The notes beneath the pieces are model-generated. The model was not told the origin of the DNA. It searched no databases and saw only the letters and a list, made by a program, of their open reading frames with translations. The translations under genes and the position numbers were made by a program. From positions 39,571 through 103,570 of the forward strand of contig CALFWO010000013.1 of assembly GCA_937928045.1 (NCBI GenBank): 64,000 bases of DNA, given 5' to 3'. The number at the start of each line of letters is the position of its first letter. The first letter of the stretch is position 1. Shown one piece after another: positions 35,254 through 43,942 of this stretch. Source of the stretch: an uncultured Saprospiraceae bacterium. GTDB lineage: Bacteria; Bacteroidota; Bacteroidia; Chitinophagales; Saprospiraceae.

Positions 35254-35274
35254 GCACAGCTTAAAACTGGAAAA

Positions 35275-36042
35275 ATGATAAATGCTGTCATAATTGAGGA
35301 TGAGGTTCACGGTCTCGATAATCTTAAAAATCTACTTTCAAAGTATTGCCCACAAGTAAAGGTTATCGGCGATGCGGGAAGTGTTGAATCAGGTATTGAA
35401 CTATTCGCTTCCTTAAAAGAGAAAGTCAATGTAGCCTTTCTAGATATCAATTTGCCAGATGGTCTTGTGTTTCAACTATTAAATGGACTGCCAAAGATTG
35501 ATTTTGAGGTAATCTTTGTAACTGGCCATGAAAAATTTGCAATTAAGGCTTGCAATTACAGCTCCATCGGATATGTAATGAAGCCTATTGACCCAGATCA
35601 GTTGGTTGAGGCAGTGTCTAGAGTCAAAACCGGTGAGCAAGAAAGTACTAAAATGGAAGAACGTGTTGACCTCTTCAGTCAATACTATAACAATCCCAAT
35701 AAATTTGAGAAAATGAGTATTGCCGCTTTAGACGGGATATATTTCATCAACATCAAAGATGTAGTCAGATTAGAAGGAGAAGACAACTACACTCATATTT
35801 TCATGAAAGCTGGAAATCGTTTGACTGCTTCTAAAACGATTAAGTCCTACGAAGAAATGTTAGCTGGAGTCAATTTTTATAGAGTACACAAAAGTCATTT
35901 GGTCAATTTGAACTACTTAAAGAAATTTGTGAAAGGTGATGGCGGCTATATTATAATGGATGACGATAAGCAAATCGCGGTATCTAGAAGGAGAAGAGCT
36001 GCATTTATGGAGCAAATGAAAAAATTGCAAGAAGAAATCTAG
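35275..36042 (+). CDS. LytTR-family response regulator
   Basis: The regulator has an N-terminal receiver domain (AVIIEDEVHGLDNL, phospho-acceptor Asp57 in FLDINLPDG, and the Lys of VMKPID). A C-terminal LytTR DNA-binding domain follows (about 155-256) with GIYFINIKDVVRLEGEDNYTHIF and FYRVHKSHLVNLNYLKKFVKG. It starts at ATG 35275 because this gives the standard receiver N-terminus MINAVIIEDE and follows a consensus -7 element; an ATG at 35200 would add 25 residues. Its cognate kinase is probably the TPR kinase at 36650, with the small peptide gene lying between them. Confidence 0.93.
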   Translation: MINAVIIEDEVHGLDNLKNLLSKYCPQVKVIGDAGSVESGIELFASLKEKVNVAFLDINLPDGLVFQLLNGLPKIDFEVIFVTGHEKFAIKACNYSSIGYVMKPIDPDQLVEAVSRVKTGEQESTKMEERVDLFSQYYNNPNKFEKMSIAALDGIYFINIKDVVRLEGEDNYTHIFMKAGNRLTASKTIKSYEEMLAGVNFYRVHKSHLVNLNYLKKFVKGDGGYIIMDDDKQIAVSRRRRAAFMEQMKKLQEEI

Positions 36043-36165
36043 CAACGGTCAAACAATATTCCCTTTTCGTTCGCTTCTTTTTCTAATGATCCTTCGATTC
36101 TGTTGGAAATATTCGTTGAAACATGTGCTATTTAAAACAATTTTTATTCTTTAAAAGATTAACAT

Positions 36166-36195
36166 TTTAAATAAAATGTTAATCTCATTTATTTG
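36166..36195. promoter_or_regulatory. 30-bp perfect palindrome between the LytTR gene and the peptide promoter
   Basis: AGATTAACATTTT-AAAT-AAAATGTTAATCT is a 13-bp perfect inverted repeat with a 4-nt centre. It lies ~120 bp after the regulator gene and ~66 bp before the -33 box of the peptide gene. It could terminate the regulator transcript (only a weak T-rich tail) or be the operator for the LytTR protein. No other gene was seen in 36043-36367. Confidence 0.55.
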
Positions 36196-36261
36196 GTTTA
36201 CAGTCATTTAAGATTCAATAGGTATAAATTTAAACCATTAATCTAACTTCAGGAACACAAC

Positions 36262-36292
36262 TTTGCCCTGAATTGTACGTACAATAGCTTTG
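36262..36292 (+). promoter_or_regulatory. Near-consensus promoter of the GG-leader peptide gene
   Basis: TTTG (36262-36265), a 19-bp spacer and TAGCTTTG (36285-36292) match the TTTG-N19-TAnnTTTG consensus exactly. The expected transcription start is near 36299, giving a ~70-nt leader. Confidence 0.75.
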
Positions 36293-36301
36293 GAAGGTCG
36301 C

Positions 36302-36325
36302 TGGAAGCTTCTAAATTAGCTTCCA
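36302..36325 (+). promoter_or_regulatory. 5'-UTR hairpin of the peptide gene
   Basis: TGGAAGCT-N8-AGCTTCCA is a perfect 8-bp stem directly after the predicted transcription start. It could stabilise the mRNA or regulate it. Confidence 0.5.
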
Positions 36326-36367
36326 ACAACTAAACAAAAGTATTAAACAACCAAATTTTAGTTCGAC

Positions 36368-36517
36368 ATGGTAGAAAAAATGACATTGAAACTGGGATCT
36401 CTAGGAGGTAACATTCAGGTGATTGAACCAACTGCAATGACTAAAATAACTGGTGGTAGAAATCTTGATATTAGACCAAGCATATCAAATACTTGTGGTG
36501 GGATCATGCCCTCCTAG
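36368..36517 (+). CDS. 49-aa double-glycine-leader peptide (RiPP- or pheromone-like precursor)
   Basis: The short frame starts MVEKMTLKLGSLGGN and has a leader ending AMTKITGG (Gly29-Gly30), with Ile at -4 and Met at -7, as in double-glycine leaders cleaved by C39 peptidase transporters. The predicted 19-residue core RNLDIRPSISNTCGGIMPS has one Cys and several Ser/Thr. It resembles the GG-leader, Cys-containing natural-product precursors widespread in Bacteroidota (family memory, not searched). Its own consensus promoter, leader hairpin and strong terminator support a real, highly expressed gene. It lies between a LytTR regulator and a TPR histidine kinase. No maturase or C39 transporter is in the window. 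An alternative start is Met5. Confidence 0.75.
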   Translation: MVEKMTLKLGSLGGNIQVIEPTAMTKITGGRNLDIRPSISNTCGGIMPS

Positions 36518-36535
36518 TTCTAATCAAATTCTACA

Positions 36536-36570
36536 AAAAAAGGCTACATCTTTCAGGTGTAGCCTTTTTT
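36536..36570 (+). terminator. Intrinsic terminator of the peptide gene
   Basis: This is a 13-bp perfect stem (36536-36548 and 36558-36570) with core AGGCTACA / TGTAGCCT followed by a T-run. It begins 18 bp after the stop codon. Confidence 0.92.
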
Positions 36571-36649
36571 ATTTTGAATCCTAGTCAACAAGGGCTAATC
36601 GACTCAATTCAACAAGTTTCTTGTAAATTTACAGCCAAGCAGATTTTCA

Positions 36650-38563
36650 ATGCCACAACATAGCGTAAGTCTTCCTAAAATTAAACAACTCGAAGCGCAG
36701 CTCCAGGGCCCGCTCTCGGAAGACCAGCAGTTGTCCGCCATGGATCGGCTAACCGGATATTTTATCTACACCGATATTAGCAAGGCTATTACCCATATTA
36801 AAGAACTCAAACGATTGGTAGATAAAGTCGGTGGAGACGAATCTAGATTGAATTATCATTGGTATGCCGGACAATTAGAAAATCAACTTTACAATTTTAA
36901 AGAATCTGCAAGCCATTTTGAGTTTGCTCGAACAATTGCTCAAGACATTGGAGATATCAATCAACAAGTAGAAATTCTCGTTGATAGTCTTGGGACTTAT
37001 ATCAATTTAGGCGCTTGGGAAAAAACGCAGGATCTCATTGAGGTTGCAAAAAAATTATTGGAACAATTTCCAAACGAAATGCTAACCCCTCGCCTACTCT
37101 GTCGAAGTGCCTATTTGCATCTTCATCTTGGAAATCTACCTGAGTCGCTTGCTGATTTTAAAGAAGCCGAAAAATTATTGAACCAATACTCGCGTACTTT
37201 CAAGATCAAGGATTATTACTTCTTGACTTTACTGCAAGCTGGCATTGGTAACATTCATCATCGCACAGGAGATTCTAAGACTTCTATCAAATCCTATTTG
37301 GAAGTAGTAGACATTTGCGAAAAACTAGAAATGAAAACCAGGCTTAGCTGGCACTACCTGAATGTTGGCAATGGTTTTTTGGCCTTGAATGATGTAACGC
37401 AGGCGGATAAATATTTTAAAGAAGCGATCAAGATAAAAGACGATCTAAGTAAAAAAGCTAGAGCAGGTGCTTATGCTAATTTAGGCTTCGTAGCTTTTTC
37501 TCAAAACAATTTTGATGAAGCTTTGGAACTTTTTGAAGAGGCCGAAGAATTATACAAAGAAAATGCGATTAATGACTTTAGAAATTTTTCAATAATTGCA
37601 AATTGGAAGGCTCGGTTATTCTCTAAACAAGATCAACCATTAAAAGCACTGGAAAAATTTAAAGAAGCTTTCAAATTTGCGGAAGACGGTGCGGACTTTA
37701 AGCAAATGGCGGAAGTGTGTTTGGAGGTTGCAAGATTTTATGCAGAACTAGAAGATTTTGAAGAAGCCTACAAATACCAATTGATGCATTCTCAATTGGA
37801 GCAACAATATCGAGCGGAAGAAAATCGAAAAAGCCTTGTAGAGCTAGAAGTCAAGTACGAAGCTGAAGCAAAAAAGAAGGAAGCAGAAATGCTAAGGTTA
37901 GAATCTTCTCGATTAGCATTGAAAGCTTTAAGAGCACAAATGAATCCGCATTTTTTACACAACTGTCTAAATGCAATTCAAAGATATATCACTTCCAACG
38001 ATACCGATACAGCAGCGCGTTATTTAGCCAAGTTTTCCAGATTGATGCGACAAAGTTTGGAATATTCCGACCTAGAAATTATTTCCCTGGAAGAAGAAGT
38101 TCATTTCTTAAAAGACTATTTGGATATTTTTCAAAAATTGAGATTCGAGCAATTTACTTATGATATTACGATAGATGAAGAATTAGAGGAAGACATCATG
38201 AGTATTCCTACCATGATTGTTCAGCCTTATGTAGAAAATGCATTGGAACATGGTATTCGATCTCAGCCAACTGGTCATGTACAAGTGAGCTTTAAATATA
38301 ATTCAGAGGAAGAAATTCTGTGTATTGTAGAGGACAATGGAATCGGGATCAATGCGTCCAGAACCATCAAGGAAAGGGACAAAGCTGAGCGCAAGCATCG
38401 TTCTATGGGAACTATGATTACTGAGAAGCGATTAGACATATTGAACAAGACTCATGGTAAGACGGTATCTGTAAAAACGATTGATTTACAGGAAGATAAC
38501 CCGAAAGAGCAAGGAACAAGGGTTGAGATACAATTGCCTGTCACATATCTACAGAAAAGCTAA
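36650..38563 (+). CDS. TPR-containing LytS-type histidine kinase without visible membrane segments
   Basis: Residues ~1-400 are helical repeats of the tetratricopeptide type (YLNVGNGFLALNDVTQADKYFKEA, AYANLGFVAFSQNNFDEALELFEEA). A charged coiled coil (about 395-428) follows, then a His_kinase domain with MNPHFLHNCLNAIQ (phospho-acceptor His434). The ATPase domain has the N-box ENALEHG (Asn530) and VEDNGIG (562-568). No signal peptide or hydrophobic helix is visible, while many related Bacteroidota kinases have a membrane helix between TPR and kinase. It is the probable partner of the LytTR regulator. TPR domains bind peptides in RRNPP regulators, so an intracellular peptide ligand is possible (inference). 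Confidence 0.9.
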   Translation: MPQHSVSLPKIKQLEAQLQGPLSEDQQLSAMDRLTGYFIYTDISKAITHIKELKRLVDKVGGDESRLNYHWYAGQLENQLYNFKESASHFEFARTIAQDIGDINQQVEILVDSLGTYINLGAWEKTQDLIEVAKKLLEQFPNEMLTPRLLCRSAYLHLHLGNLPESLADFKEAEKLLNQYSRTFKIKDYYFLTLLQAGIGNIHHRTGDSKTSIKSYLEVVDICEKLEMKTRLSWHYLNVGNGFLALNDVTQADKYFKEAIKIKDDLSKKARAGAYANLGFVAFSQNNFDEALELFEEAEELYKENAINDFRNFSIIANWKARLFSKQDQPLKALEKFKEAFKFAEDGADFKQMAEVCLEVARFYAELEDFEEAYKYQLMHSQLEQQYRAEENRKSLVELEVKYEAEAKKKEAEMLRLESSRLALKALRAQMNPHFLHNCLNAIQRYITSNDTDTAARYLAKFSRLMRQSLEYSDLEIISLEEEVHFLKDYLDIFQKLRFEQFTYDITIDEELEEDIMSIPTMIVQPYVENALEHGIRSQPTGHVQVSFKYNSEEEILCIVEDNGIGINASRTIKERDKAERKHRSMGTMITEKRLDILNKTHGKTVSVKTIDLQEDNPKEQGTRVEIQLPVTYLQKS

Positions 38564-38691
38564 CGACCGTTTTCTAAACCATTTCGACCAGTTTCAGGAC
38601 TTTGCAAGCCTATTTCTAATTATGACTTTCAACAACTTGAATAGGTCTGTACCTTGGCATCAGTTTTCTCATAGTATGTTTGTTTTGTCAT

Positions 38692-38733
38692 TTCCTGCAT
38701 CTTGTTCCCTCCTGAGATGCAGGAATTTTTTTT
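38692..38733 (+). terminator. Intrinsic terminator after the TPR kinase
   Basis: An 11-bp stem TTCCTGCATCT / AGATGCAGGAA (38692-38702 and 38715-38725) is followed by eight T. It lies 130 bp after the kinase stop. Confidence 0.85.
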
Positions 38734-38807
38734 CCATGTGATCTTCACGACATCTTACTCAATTCTTTCTTCAAATTCGATTCACTTAGCTTATCTTAAC
38801 CAACGAT

Positions 38808-39182
38808 ATGGTGACTAAACTAATTTCAACATCTTTGTTAATGTGCTTTACATTGATTTGCGTACAAGCACAAATTGGCTTAGTATCCATTCCTAAATCC
38901 AATCAAACGATTGAGAAGTCAACGTCTTTTTCTACTTCAAAAACGTTTCAGATTTCCAACGGGTTAGACAAATATTATGTCCTAAATGGACTTGATGAAG
39001 GCGTCACAATGGAGATTGAGCAAGCACCTCTCGGGATATTTTGCAAATTGGATAAATCCTTGGATCAGAAATTTCCATTTAACTTGAGATTTCGATTAGG
39101 AGAATTCCATTATACAAATGGTCTAGAATACGGAGATGAATTGGGCAGAAGAGCAGCATCCGAGCCTTTGAAAAAACAATAG
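38808..39182 (+). CDS. Small secreted protein of unknown function
   Basis: A signal peptide (residues 1-22, ending VQAQ) precedes a ~100-residue protein. The middle has short beta-like stretches (TFQISNGLDKYYVLNGLDEGVTMEI) and the tail is charged. I recognise no family. It lies after the kinase terminator and converges on the bshB1-like gene, with 44 bp between. Codon use looks like the neighbours, so it is probably a native gene. Confidence 0.65.
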   Translation: MVTKLISTSLLMCFTLICVQAQIGLVSIPKSNQTIEKSTSFSTSKTFQISNGLDKYYVLNGLDEGVTMEIEQAPLGIFCKLDKSLDQKFPFNLRFRLGEFHYTNGLEYGDELGRRAASEPLKKQ

Positions 39183-39226
39183 TTATTTAGAGCCTGAGCT
39201 TTTATTACCCCGCCTTTTTTCCAAAC

Positions 39227-39946
39227 TTATATTAAAGAAAAAATATCCTCTACCGCTATCGTTCGTTGAACGTTATACCCTTCCGCGTATGTTAAACCGG
39301 AAGCTCTTCCGTAAGTAGCACAACGAGCTCTTTGATAATCCAAGAAATCTTTTCCCGAAATTGGCGTATTGGGTTCTTTATTATTTGGATCGTAGAATTG
39401 AGACTTAAAAGCTAAAATACACTCCATCTTTTTGTCCATTTGATCCGTTACATCAACCACGAAATCAGGTACTAAATGTCTGTCTTGAATATAATGATAC
39501 ATAACTTTAGCTCGCCAAGGTTTTAGCGGTTCTCCTTGCTCATCTAATATCTCAACCTTTTTCAATCCTGAAACAAATCCGGCGTCGGAAATTAGTTTTG
39601 CAGCCTTTCCATGATCGGGATGTCTATCGGTAATCGCGTTAGCCAGAATTATCTCTGGTTGATATTTTCGAATATAGAATGCGATCTTTTTAAGATTCTC
39701 TTCGTTGTGGGTAAAAAAACCATCTCTCATTCCCGCGTTGTCCCTGACCAAAGCGCCCATGATTTTAGCCGCTGCATTGGCTTCTTCAAGTCGCATTTCC
39801 GGAGTACCTCTAGTGCCCATCTCTCCTCTCGTTAAATCCAGCAAGCCGACTTTTTTTCCTTTTTCAATTTGTCCAATTAAAGTACCGGCACAGGACAATT
39901 CAATATCATCGGGATGAGCACCTATAGCGAGAATGTCTAATTTCAT
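39227..39946 (-). CDS. bshB1: Bacillithiol biosynthesis deacetylase BshB1
   Basis: BshB1 removes the acetyl group from N-acetylglucosaminyl-malate on the way to the thiol cofactor bacillithiol. The zinc-binding AHPDDIELSCAGT (HPDD at 11-14), LLDLTRGEMGTRGTPEMRLEEA and ANAITDRHPDHGKA are typical of the LmbE-like BshB1 group. The 239-aa length is normal. It lies 24 bp after the glutathione peroxidase-like gene on the same strand; both would serve thiol and peroxide metabolism. bshA and bshC are not in the window. Confidence 0.93.
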   Translation of the reverse strand: MKLDILAIGAHPDDIELSCAGTLIGQIEKGKKVGLLDLTRGEMGTRGTPEMRLEEANAAAKIMGALVRDNAGMRDGFFTHNEENLKKIAFYIRKYQPEIILANAITDRHPDHGKAAKLISDAGFVSGLKKVEILDEQGEPLKPWRAKVMYHYIQDRHLVPDFVVDVTDQMDKKMECILAFKSQFYDPNNKEPNTPISGKDFLDYQRARCATYGRASGLTYAEGYNVQRTIAVEDIFSLI

Positions 39947-39970
39947 AATTATGATTCAAATGTTCGGCTA

Positions 39971-40459
39971 TTATAATAACTTTTCAATAGCTTTTTGAAC
40001 CTTTCCACTATTTGGCTTTGTGAATGAAACAAAATAGTCCACTACTCTGCCTTCTCGATCAATCAAATACTTGTGAAAATTCCATTTTGGTGAAGAGTTC
40101 ACCTTGCCATTTTCAGACTTGTTAGAAAGAAATTTGAAAATCGGAGCCACTTCATTTCCCTTAACATGAATTTTATTGAATATCGGATATTCAGCTTCAT
40201 ACTTGGTTTGACAGAATTGCTCTAATTCGACACCTTCAAGTGGTTCTTGACCTCCAAAGTCATTTGATGGAAAAGCAACAACCGAAAAGCCTTGATCCTT
40301 ATATTTCTCATGTACTTCAGCCATTCCAGCCAATTGAGGTGTGAAGCCACATTTACTGGCCGTATTGATAACTAGCATCACTTTGCCCTTGAACTGATCC
40401 ATGGAAACCGTTTTACCATTGACATCTTCTACTTCGAACTGATAAATTGTATTCTGCAT
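39971..40459 (-). CDS. Glutathione peroxidase-family (thioredoxin-type) peroxidase
   Basis: This is a thiol peroxidase of the GPx family that reduces hydroperoxides. The active-site region is INTASKCGFTPQ with Cys37 in place of selenocysteine. The Gln of FPSNDFGGQEP, the CxxxY segment FCQTKYEAEYP (resolving Cys) and WNFHKYLIDREG are also present. Proteins of this kind usually take electrons from thioredoxin rather than glutathione. The 162-aa length is typical. It probably forms an operon with bshB1, which suggests a link to bacillithiol redox (inference). Confidence 0.93.
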   Translation of the reverse strand: MQNTIYQFEVEDVNGKTVSMDQFKGKVMLVINTASKCGFTPQLAGMAEVHEKYKDQGFSVVAFPSNDFGGQEPLEGVELEQFCQTKYEAEYPIFNKIHVKGNEVAPIFKFLSNKSENGKVNSSPKWNFHKYLIDREGRVVDYFVSFTKPNSGKVQKAIEKLL

Positions 40460-40579
40460 TGATTATTATTATTTTTAAACTAACTAATAAAACCTCCGAA
40501 AGTTCAACAAATTCAGGCTGGAGTCGTACAAAAGTATTGCTTTGACCCAATGATTAACCGATAACTAAGCTAATATTTT

Positions 40580-43500
40580 ATGCGGATTCAATATATCGCG
40601 ATTACAGTATCTTTTCTTCTTTTCCTCTTTTCTTCTTGTACTGAAGATTCGAACCAAACTGTAGCTCCTAAAACTGGGCAGAAAACCACCATTAATGCTG
40701 GTTCAGGATCCTTCAAACGGGTTTTACCAAAGGAAAGTGGCATTTCTTTTACAAATTTGATCAAAGAAGATTACGATTACAACATCTTCAACTACGAATA
40801 TTTGTATAACGGAGGTGGTGTTGCTGTTGGCGATATCAATAATGATGGGCTTCCAGATCTATACTTTACAGCTACTTTTTCAGAAAATAAACTATACCTA
40901 AATAAGGGAAATTTTCAGTTCGAAGACATTACTTTGAAAGCTGGAGTAGGTGCGACAGTTGGATTTAAAACCGGGGTAACCATGGCAGATATCAACAACG
41001 ATGGATATCTGGACATCTATGTTTGTCGGACAAGTAAGACAGATGATGGAAAAAAAAATAACCATGTTTTCATTAACAACAAGGATTTAACTTTCACCGA
41101 TCGTGGCGCTGAAATGGGCCTTTTGGACAACATGAATTCTAATCATGCCACTTTCTTTGATTACGACTTGGATGGAGACCTGGATTTATATTTATTAAAT
41201 CACCGATTGGATTTTACGCTTGCAGTTAAAGTAGATCTAGAGCAAGATGCGCTAGGTAATCTGAAAAGAAAAACTGAGCCTATCAGTCCTTTTGAATCAG
41301 ACAAGCTTTACCGAAATGATGGCAATGGAAAATTCTATGATGTCTCATTGCAAGCGGGAATAAATAACTCTGCTTTTGGATTGAGTGCAACAGTTGCTGA
41401 TTTGAATGAAGATGGTTATCCAGACATCTATGTTGCAAATGACTACATAGAGCCGGACTACGTTTATATTAATAATAAAAAAGGAGGCTTCGTTGATCAG
41501 TACTCCTCCAGGATAAGACATTCCAGTCAAAACAGTATGGGAGCTGATATTGCGGATATTAATAATGATGGTCTCCCAGACATTATTGTTATGGACATGA
41601 TTGCTGAGGATCCAATTCGATACAAAGAATTGATGAATGTAATGCAAACCAAGCGATACAATACTTTGGTAAAATATGGCTATGGACATCAGGTCGGAAG
41701 AAATGTTTTACAATTGAATAATGGCCGAGGTGGTTTTAGTGAGATTGGTCAAATTGCAGGAATTTCAAATACTGATTGGAGTTGGGGACCTTTGATGGTT
41801 GATTTAGACAATGATGGTTGGAAAGATATTTTTATTGCCAATGGTTATCGAAGAGATGTTACCAATTTGGACTACATGAATTACACTAGAGATTCAATAG
41901 CAAAGACTGGTGGAATTACTCCTAAGCGTTTCCCGAGCATTAGTGAATTCATGAATATAGTTCCTGAAAAGAAAATTGCGAACTATTGCTTCCGAAATAA
42001 TGGCGGATGGACATTTGACAATGTTGGTGATGCCTGGGGATTTGGCGAAACAACTTTTTCCAACGGAGCAGCTTATGGAGATCTTGACGCCGACGGTGAT
42101 ATTGATATTATTGTCAACAACATTGGAGATCCCGCTTATATTTATCAAAACAATTCTGCAAATGCGAACTATTTGCAGTTAGAAGTAACTGGTCCAAAAA
42201 AGAACAATAAAGGCTATGGCTGTGAAGCTATTCTAACTACATCAGATGGAATTCAAACGCAGTCGCTACAAGCCAGTCGTGGTTTCTTTTCTGCCTCAGA
42301 ACCTTTAATGCACTTTGGATTAGGAAACTCAACAATTGAAAAACTAGAAATTATTTGGCCTGGTGGAAACTACCAAGTCATTAATAATCCTAAGCCGAAC
42401 CAACGATTAAAAGTAAACTACAGCAATAGTAAAAAAGGTGGGCCTACTAAAGCATCAAGTGCGAATTTGGTTGCTCAGAACAAAAAGTCTGGTCTAAATT
42501 TCAAGCATAAAGAAAATCTTTTTGAAGATTTTGATCGGGAAAGATTATTGCCTTCTCAACTATCTAAGCTAGGTCCACATTTGGCAATTGCTGACATCAG
42601 TGGCGATGGACATCAAGATATTTTTGTTGGAGGAGCGGTTGGACAAGCCGGAACTTTTTACACTCAAAATGCTGCTGGAACTTTCAAAGAAAAAAAATCT
42701 GCTGTATTAAATAGTGATATGGCAACAGAAGATATGGGCGCCGTCTTTTTCGATGCAGACCAAGATGGAGATCAAGATCTATACGTGGTCAGTGGCGGAG
42801 CAGCAATGCGTGTCGGCAATCCAGCCTACCAGGATCGACTTTATATTAATGATGGCAAAGGAAATTTTTCAAAATCAAAATCACTTCCTAAAGTAAATGC
42901 TGCTGGATCGCAAGCAGTCGCGATGGATTATGATTCTGATGGCGACCAAGATTTGTTTATAGGAGCACGTTGTCTACCTGGATCTTATCCAACCACTCCG
43001 AAAAGTTCTTTGCTACAGAATGATGGCAAAGGAAATTTTGTGGATGTGTCTGAGAAAGACGGAAAATCCATTACCAATTTAGGAATGATATCAGATGTTG
43101 TAGCAGTAGATTTGGACGGTGATAAAAAAATGGAAATCATCATTGCCGGTGAGTGGCTGCCAATTGGGATATACTCTTGGGATGGAAAAAACTTTATTGA
43201 TAAATCTTCAGCATTCGGAATGACTGATACTGAGGGTTGGTGGAACACGATTGTTCCTGGTGATGTGGATGGCGATGGTGACATCGATTTTATCGCGGGA
43301 AATTTAGGAACCAATACCAGACTTAAGACAGCACCTGACCAACCACTTTTAATGTTTGCAAAAGATTTTGATCGCAATGGACAAGTAGATCCAATTATGG
43401 CGTTTACAAAAAATGGAAAAGATTATCCATTTGCGGGACGAGATATGATGGTCAGTCAATTGTCCTTTGTAAAGAAGAATTACCCAAGATATTCCAAATA

Positions 43501-43942
43501 TGCCAAGGCGACCGTAACTGATATTTTTGGAGAAAAAGCGGTAAGTGAAGCAAATAAATTAGAAGCCAAAGAATTTAAATCTAAGTTATTCTTAAATGAC
43601 GGTGCTGGAAATTTCAAAGCAGTAGATTTACCAATTGAAGCACAGATTTCGCCGATTATGGCTGCACAGATTTACAATTTCGATGGAAAACCGGGAAGTG
43701 AAATATTCTTATCCGGAAACTTCTCAGGTGCCGAAACAGAAACCGGTGTATATGATGGATTCAATGGTTTAATCCTACGGTACCAGAACGACAATTGGCA
43801 AGTCATAGAAGGAAAAGATTCTGGATTTTGGATTCCTGGCGAAGGTCGCTCTATGGAAATATTAAATCGCGGCAAATCAAACCCTATGATTTTAGCCACT
43901 CAAAACAACGGTGAAGTTCTAGTATTTGAACGAGCGAAGTAG
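40580..43942 (+). CDS. Large lipoprotein with FG-GAP/VCBS repeats and an ASPIC/UnbV domain
   Basis: The signal peptide ends in a lipobox (LFSSC, Cys near residue 20), so the protein is lipid-anchored. Many Ca-binding-like repeats occur, such as DINNDGLPDLYF, DLDGDLDLYLL, DINNDGYLDIYV and DADQDGDQDLYVV; they form FG-GAP beta-propellers in the N- and C-terminal halves. Between them (about 535-625) is an ASPIC/UnbV domain (YGCEAILTTSDGIQTQSL, IEIIWPGG-like). Such CRTAC1-like proteins are common in Bacteroidota and are thought to be surface binding proteins. No catalytic site is visible. An inverted repeat overlaps the stop codon. Confidence 0.92.
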   Translation: MRIQYIAITVSFLLFLFSSCTEDSNQTVAPKTGQKTTINAGSGSFKRVLPKESGISFTNLIKEDYDYNIFNYEYLYNGGGVAVGDINNDGLPDLYFTATFSENKLYLNKGNFQFEDITLKAGVGATVGFKTGVTMADINNDGYLDIYVCRTSKTDDGKKNNHVFINNKDLTFTDRGAEMGLLDNMNSNHATFFDYDLDGDLDLYLLNHRLDFTLAVKVDLEQDALGNLKRKTEPISPFESDKLYRNDGNGKFYDVSLQAGINNSAFGLSATVADLNEDGYPDIYVANDYIEPDYVYINNKKGGFVDQYSSRIRHSSQNSMGADIADINNDGLPDIIVMDMIAEDPIRYKELMNVMQTKRYNTLVKYGYGHQVGRNVLQLNNGRGGFSEIGQIAGISNTDWSWGPLMVDLDNDGWKDIFIANGYRRDVTNLDYMNYTRDSIAKTGGITPKRFPSISEFMNIVPEKKIANYCFRNNGGWTFDNVGDAWGFGETTFSNGAAYGDLDADGDIDIIVNNIGDPAYIYQNNSANANYLQLEVTGPKKNNKGYGCEAILTTSDGIQTQSLQASRGFFSASEPLMHFGLGNSTIEKLEIIWPGGNYQVINNPKPNQRLKVNYSNSKKGGPTKASSANLVAQNKKSGLNFKHKENLFEDFDRERLLPSQLSKLGPHLAIADISGDGHQDIFVGGAVGQAGTFYTQNAAGTFKEKKSAVLNSDMATEDMGAVFFDADQDGDQDLYVVSGGAAMRVGNPAYQDRLYINDGKGNFSKSKSLPKVNAAGSQAVAMDYDSDGDQDLFIGARCLPGSYPTTPKSSLLQNDGKGNFVDVSEKDGKSITNLGMISDVVAVDLDGDKKMEIIIAGEWLPIGIYSWDGKNFIDKSSAFGMTDTEGWWNTIVPGDVDGDGDIDFIAGNLGTNTRLKTAPDQPLLMFAKDFDRNGQVDPIMAFTKNGKDYPFAGRDMMVSQLSFVKKNYPRYSKYAKATVTDIFGEKAVSEANKLEAKEFKSKLFLNDGAGNFKAVDLPIEAQISPIMAAQIYNFDGKPGSEIFLSGNFSGAETETGVYDGFNGLILRYQNDNWQVIEGKDSGFWIPGEGRSMEILNRGKSNPMILATQNNGEVLVFERAK

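Noticed and set aside
35200..35274. Longer N-terminus for the LytTR regulator from the ATG at 35200
   Set aside because: A consensus -7 element lies between the two ATGs, and the extra 25 residues precede a standard receiver N-terminus.
38481..38741. 86-codon plus-strand frame overlapping the end of the TPR kinase
   Set aside because: It overlaps the kinase in another frame and runs through the kinase terminator. Its only later ATG starts in the 3' UTR and the translated sequence is not protein-like.
40580..43942. Repeated DxDxDG motifs considered as tandem DNA repeats
   Set aside because: They are explained by the FG-GAP protein repeats and are too diverged at DNA level.
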